Assembly: GCA_027574665.1 (NCBI GenBank)
Contig: CM050648.1
Coordinates: 139,872,175 to 139,936,174, forward strand
Source: Rhynochetos jubatus
Taxonomy: Eukaryota; Chordata; Aves; Eurypygiformes; Rhynochetidae
Direction of reading: 5' to 3'
Length of the DNA stretch: 64,000 bases
Of the stretch, positions 60,401 to 64,000 are shown one piece after another. The notes beneath the pieces are model-generated. The model was not told the origin of the DNA and searched no databases. It was given only the letters and a program-made list of their open reading frames with translations. A program made the position numbers and the translations under genes. Positions within the stretch are counted from its first letter, which is position 1, and every line of letters begins with the position of its first letter.

Positions 60401-63400
60401 TACTTTTTCAGAATTCACAATTGTCCTCTGCTACTGGCTGCTTTTTTGTTATTGGGTGGGTTTTTTACCTCCAGCCTCAATATTTCAGACCTGTTAAGTG
60501 CTGACTGATTCTCTCAATGTCTTGAAGAGCACTAAAATTTCAGCCAGGTTCTGTAGCTAACTCTTTCATGCTATGAAAATTCATAGGATTTCCAAAAGAC
60601 TTGGCTTGTTCCCACTCATGATGTGACTGTGCCAACCGATTCTAACACTTTTGACAGATATACAGTGATTGGTGAAGGCAGGCGAGGGAGAATAATATAT
60701 CACCAGAGTATAGGATCAGTCAGCTATAGCAACAACAGCGAAAACCAGCAAAGCTGTCCTCAAACTGAAATAGAAAGTAATGTTTTCAAAAGTAGACACT
60801 TGTTCCTCCAGTGAGAGTCACTTCCTCAGGATGCCATGCACCCACAGTTTCACGTACCCTATGGGGATAGCGTAACATAAGCTCCACAGCCAACAAGTAT
60901 TTGTGCTTTTATAACAATGTTATCCAAACTGTCTGCTGGATAATGCCTCAGAAATGCCTGTATGGCCTCTAACTCTGCCTGTTTCAAGGGATTTTATTTG
61001 CTTTCGATAACATTAGCCAGTACTTGAATTCACCTAAACGTCCCAAATCAGAAATGCTGGAGTGAGATTTCTGCAGGAACTTCTCACCTCTTTGAGGGGT
61101 GTCACACTAAGTTGGAGAGAGGGGCTAGCAAGGAGGTTTGATGTGTCATCTATGTTAATATGAAAGGAAGTGAATAATGAAATGACTCAATGACTCTACT
61201 GATGGAATTAAACACTGTGACCAGAAATGGAAAGTGCTGGAAGTGAAAAGACAGTTTCAGGAAATGGGCAAAAACATGAAAAGAAAACTTGTCATTTGTT
61301 CGTAGGTATGAACTTTGGAAGATGCTGACTAGGTGAAAGTATGGTAATGATAGATCATTAGACACCTCAGGAGAAGTTGCTGATCTCATACCCAATCTTT
61401 TCAGTCAAGTCTTCAGTTAAATTTATTACCATTCCTGTTGTATATCCTTAATAGTACAGAAATGTGGGTTTCACAGTGCTGAACAGAGGAGGATTGGCTG
61501 TCCTTGTGCAGCAGGAAAATATAAGAGTCATGACTTGTGTTATTCAGCAGGTCAGCCACAGACCTGAAAGCAGCAGATCTTCTGTAGTGTTTCTAACTGT
61601 TAGGAACTGATGCTTTCTTTCACTACTACTTGTATCTTTAGAGACTACAAATGAAAATACTACAAAATAATACCATTATTTCTTAGAAAGTAATACTCAG
61701 AAATAGTACATTTACATGCTGCCTTATTATATGGAATTACAGAATAAGTATTTTAAGACAACAAAGCTGATCCTAATTAAATTAGCATTATAAAGACATT
61801 CCATGGCTATTGGGCTCTCAGTTGTTTTAGTGTCAATCTGGATTAATTGACCACATGAGAGAATTTGCCTCAAATTTCCATCGTTGTAACCAAGATTAAG
61901 AGCTGTCTAGTAATGCTGCATTCGTGTTTGAGTCTGTAGTGTCTGAAATGGAGTTTTACTCTGAAATGGACTGTTGCATGCTACTCTTCATGCTGATTTA
62001 GCAATTAATAAGCCATAGGCATATTTCTAATTAGTGTGTGTTATCTTCTGAAAAAGATACAAATCCAGGAGCTTTGGTCCTGAATGTATGTCGTTAGCCA
62101 TGCATTGGTCATATTCTGATGCAAGGAAAATAGCTGGGATTGACTGTCCAGTCAGGCTATCTCTGTGGACAGCTAACAAATGCTGTTCTTCAGCACCTGT
62201 TCTTCAAAATCATGGACGTGTGCAATGGTGGAAAAGAGCTTTTGTGGGAAAAGGAGATCTATGCATCTATTGTAAGACAGTCCCAATTTCTCTTTTTCAG
62301 AAACCGTGTAACCCAGTAGAACAGCCTTCTCTAATAGGACCCTTTCTGCTTGGCAGCATTTTGGTGTCCCTTCAGAAGAACCTGAATCTGACTATTAATC
62401 ATAGACATCCTATCAATGTCCTCGGTGTGCTTGGACCTAGGATAATGGATGTGATAGGATATTTATATTGAGCTAGAATTCATGCCCAGCAATGTACAAA
62501 ACAATGATGTGACTGTAGTGGATGGTCATTCAGACTATTGACTTTGCAATCCAAATAAATATGTGCCTGTTCAAAGTGGGGTCAGTTCAAGAAAACTTTG
62601 GCATTAGTCTATAAAGATGTTTAAATGCCTCGATGTAGAGCATGATGTCTTGGCCACTCAGCGTTAAGATCATTAGATCCTTAGAATTCACAGCACAGCA
62701 CTGGGATACAGGGAGGAAAACTAGAGGTTTGCTAGAGTAGACCATGTAGTGCCAAGGCCATCGGTGGGTTTCTGCTTGTGGCAAAGTAAAAGGTTCTGCA
62801 GATATTATTTTCTGGAGTGACCAACAAGCTCACTCCAAGCAGCAGCCTGTTCAGAGAGTTGAAGGCTGCTAGTGAGAACTGGTGAAGTTTCCTAATTTCT
62901 TTTCTCCTAGCCTTTGATTAACTGACTGTCAAGGCTGTTCTTTGCTTACAGCACTGCAGCACTGGCAGGTATAAGCAAGACAAATGTTGCTTTGAATGAA
63001 CTTGACTAGGGCAGTGCAGTCAATGGTGACCCCAAGAACTTAATGGGTGTGTCATTGTCAATGTATTTGCTCAGAGCAGGAGCACTTCAATCCATCAGGG
63101 TGGTAGCCCATATCTAATGGAGGCAGAAGGCCAAATGGTGCCTTGCTACAGGATATTTTCAAAGACTGGAGCTCAGATATTTGTATTTCTTTCTTACTCT
63201 GGCTTTGGGACTACTAATCCTTGAAAACACATGTGAAACATGTCACCTACTGTAAGGAAAGCAAGCTCCTCACTCACCACAGGGCCAGCTGTCGGCAATG
63301 GCTTCTGGAGTGCTTCGCAGCTCTCCAGATGGGCTTGAGTCAACACCTTGAGTTGCTTTTTAAAGGAATGATTAATCAACTCTGGTGAAACTGGACTGTC

Positions 63401-64000
63401 TGGTCTCAAGGCAGCCCTGGCACAGCCAGTGGTCTGCAGTGGATGAGCAATAGCACAAACTGCAGTGACTCTTCAGTTGCCTTATTTGGTTTGTCCTTTC
63501 CATAGAACTCAGTACTGTAGGTGAGAAATGCAGAGGCTGAGGAAAGCACAGGCAGGGAGAGCCCAGCTAGACAGAGCTGCTGGTAAGAACGACTCAAGCA
63601 CAGTGTCTTCAGAGGTGGCATTTTGAAGTGAGCTTGTCTTCTTAACTGCACCAAGCAGAAGGAAGGTGCTCCTTTAGGATGCCACATGCAAAGCAGAGGT
63701 CGTCAAAGGTATTTCTCAGCCACAATCTCACACTCCTACCCTCAGGTGAACATTTCCTTGAAAGAAGGGACCTACAAGGTTATAAGACCCTGACCAGTCT
63801 CCTCCTTGTGGCCATTGTCTTAGCTTTGGTCTTACTGAAACCTGAGCGTGGGACACAAGTTTCAGTTTCAAGTCTCAATCTTGTCTGCTGAAAAAGCATT
63901 GAAAACATTAGATGTGGTCTATGTTAGCTTGTAAAGAGCCATCAGTGCTTGTCCAACAGGTTCTGGTGAGATCTGAGTGTTCAGACTCTCAACACCTTTC
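57431..64000. other. Long non-coding stretch, no gene recognised
   Basis: About 6.6 kb. A15 at 58142-58156 and A11 at 57981-57991 are the only simple repeats. AT-rich blocks lie at 58680-59060 and 61600-62060, the latter with several ATTAA cores (for example GGATTAATTGACC near 61839). Frames such as 62088-62471 (127 codons, plus) and 60623-60814 show no domain. No CR1, SINE, RNA gene or CpG island recognised. I cannot exclude short exons of a gene whose other exons lie outside. Confidence 0.5.

Noticed and set aside
62088-62471. 127-codon plus-strand frame as a gene
   Set aside because: No domain or splice context, composition like the surroundings; treated as chance.
1-64000. CRISPR arrays, bacterial operons, phage or integrative elements
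   Set aside because: No regular direct repeats with spacers, no long adjacent same-strand frames and no ribosome-binding pattern. CR1 elements identify animal, bird-like DNA.
1-64000. Endogenous retrovirus with paired LTRs
   Set aside because: I found no paired long direct repeats, primer-binding site or retroviral protease/polymerase motif. Solo LTRs of unknown families cannot be excluded without a database search.

Overview
This window is vertebrate nuclear DNA and almost certainly avian. Several tails of CR1 LINE retrotransposons show the bird-type 3' end, with wording such as GGTTTGGGTTGGAAGG, a paired TCATAGAAT/ATTCTGTGAT end motif and the C-terminal reverse-transcriptase reading RHWDRLPREAVDAPS. 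CpG is strongly depleted, the base composition is moderately AT-rich, and there is no operon-like arrangement of reading frames. I cannot name the species or the chromosome.

I recognise no protein-coding exon of a host gene, no tRNA or rRNA gene, no CRISPR array and no intact mobile element. Nearly all open frames are under 150 codons and look like chance frames or shadows of repeats. The window therefore reads as intergenic or deep intronic sequence. The longest open stretch is 46527-47262 on the minus strand; it matches no family I know.

Layout: 1-8374 is unique-looking non-coding DNA with a T/C-rich tract at 2092-2161 and an AT-rich block at 6100-6475. At 8375-8620 lies an old L3-like CR1 relic. 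9529-9553 is a small ATGG microsatellite. 13412-16470 holds a possible MIR-type relic, an AT-rich block with a near-perfect homeodomain-like dyad (14183-14209), an A/C-rich low-complexity tract (14647-14775) and a possible SINE-head relic (16400-16470). 21775-21992 and 29756-29813 are CR1 3' ends on the plus strand. 34200-34305 is a tRNA-headed SINE relic. 35775-36235 is a rearranged CR1 on the minus strand in which an endonuclease-domain segment abuts a 3' tail. 37992-38256 and 43568-43855 are the best preserved CR1 tails (minus strand); the second lies beside an apparently older CR1 piece at 44060-44195. 45142-45320 and 51500-51652 are ancient L3-like relics, and 50081-50150 may be another SINE head. 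From 51653 to the end the sequence is mostly unique, with one moderately GC-rich segment around 56800-57560.

No genes act together here. What can be read is a layered record of retrotransposon insertions of different ages in a bird genome, plus a few non-coding structures (dyads, hairpins, biased tracts) that could be regulatory. I found no convincing new biological system. All repeat calls rest on recalled consensus features, not on an alignment.
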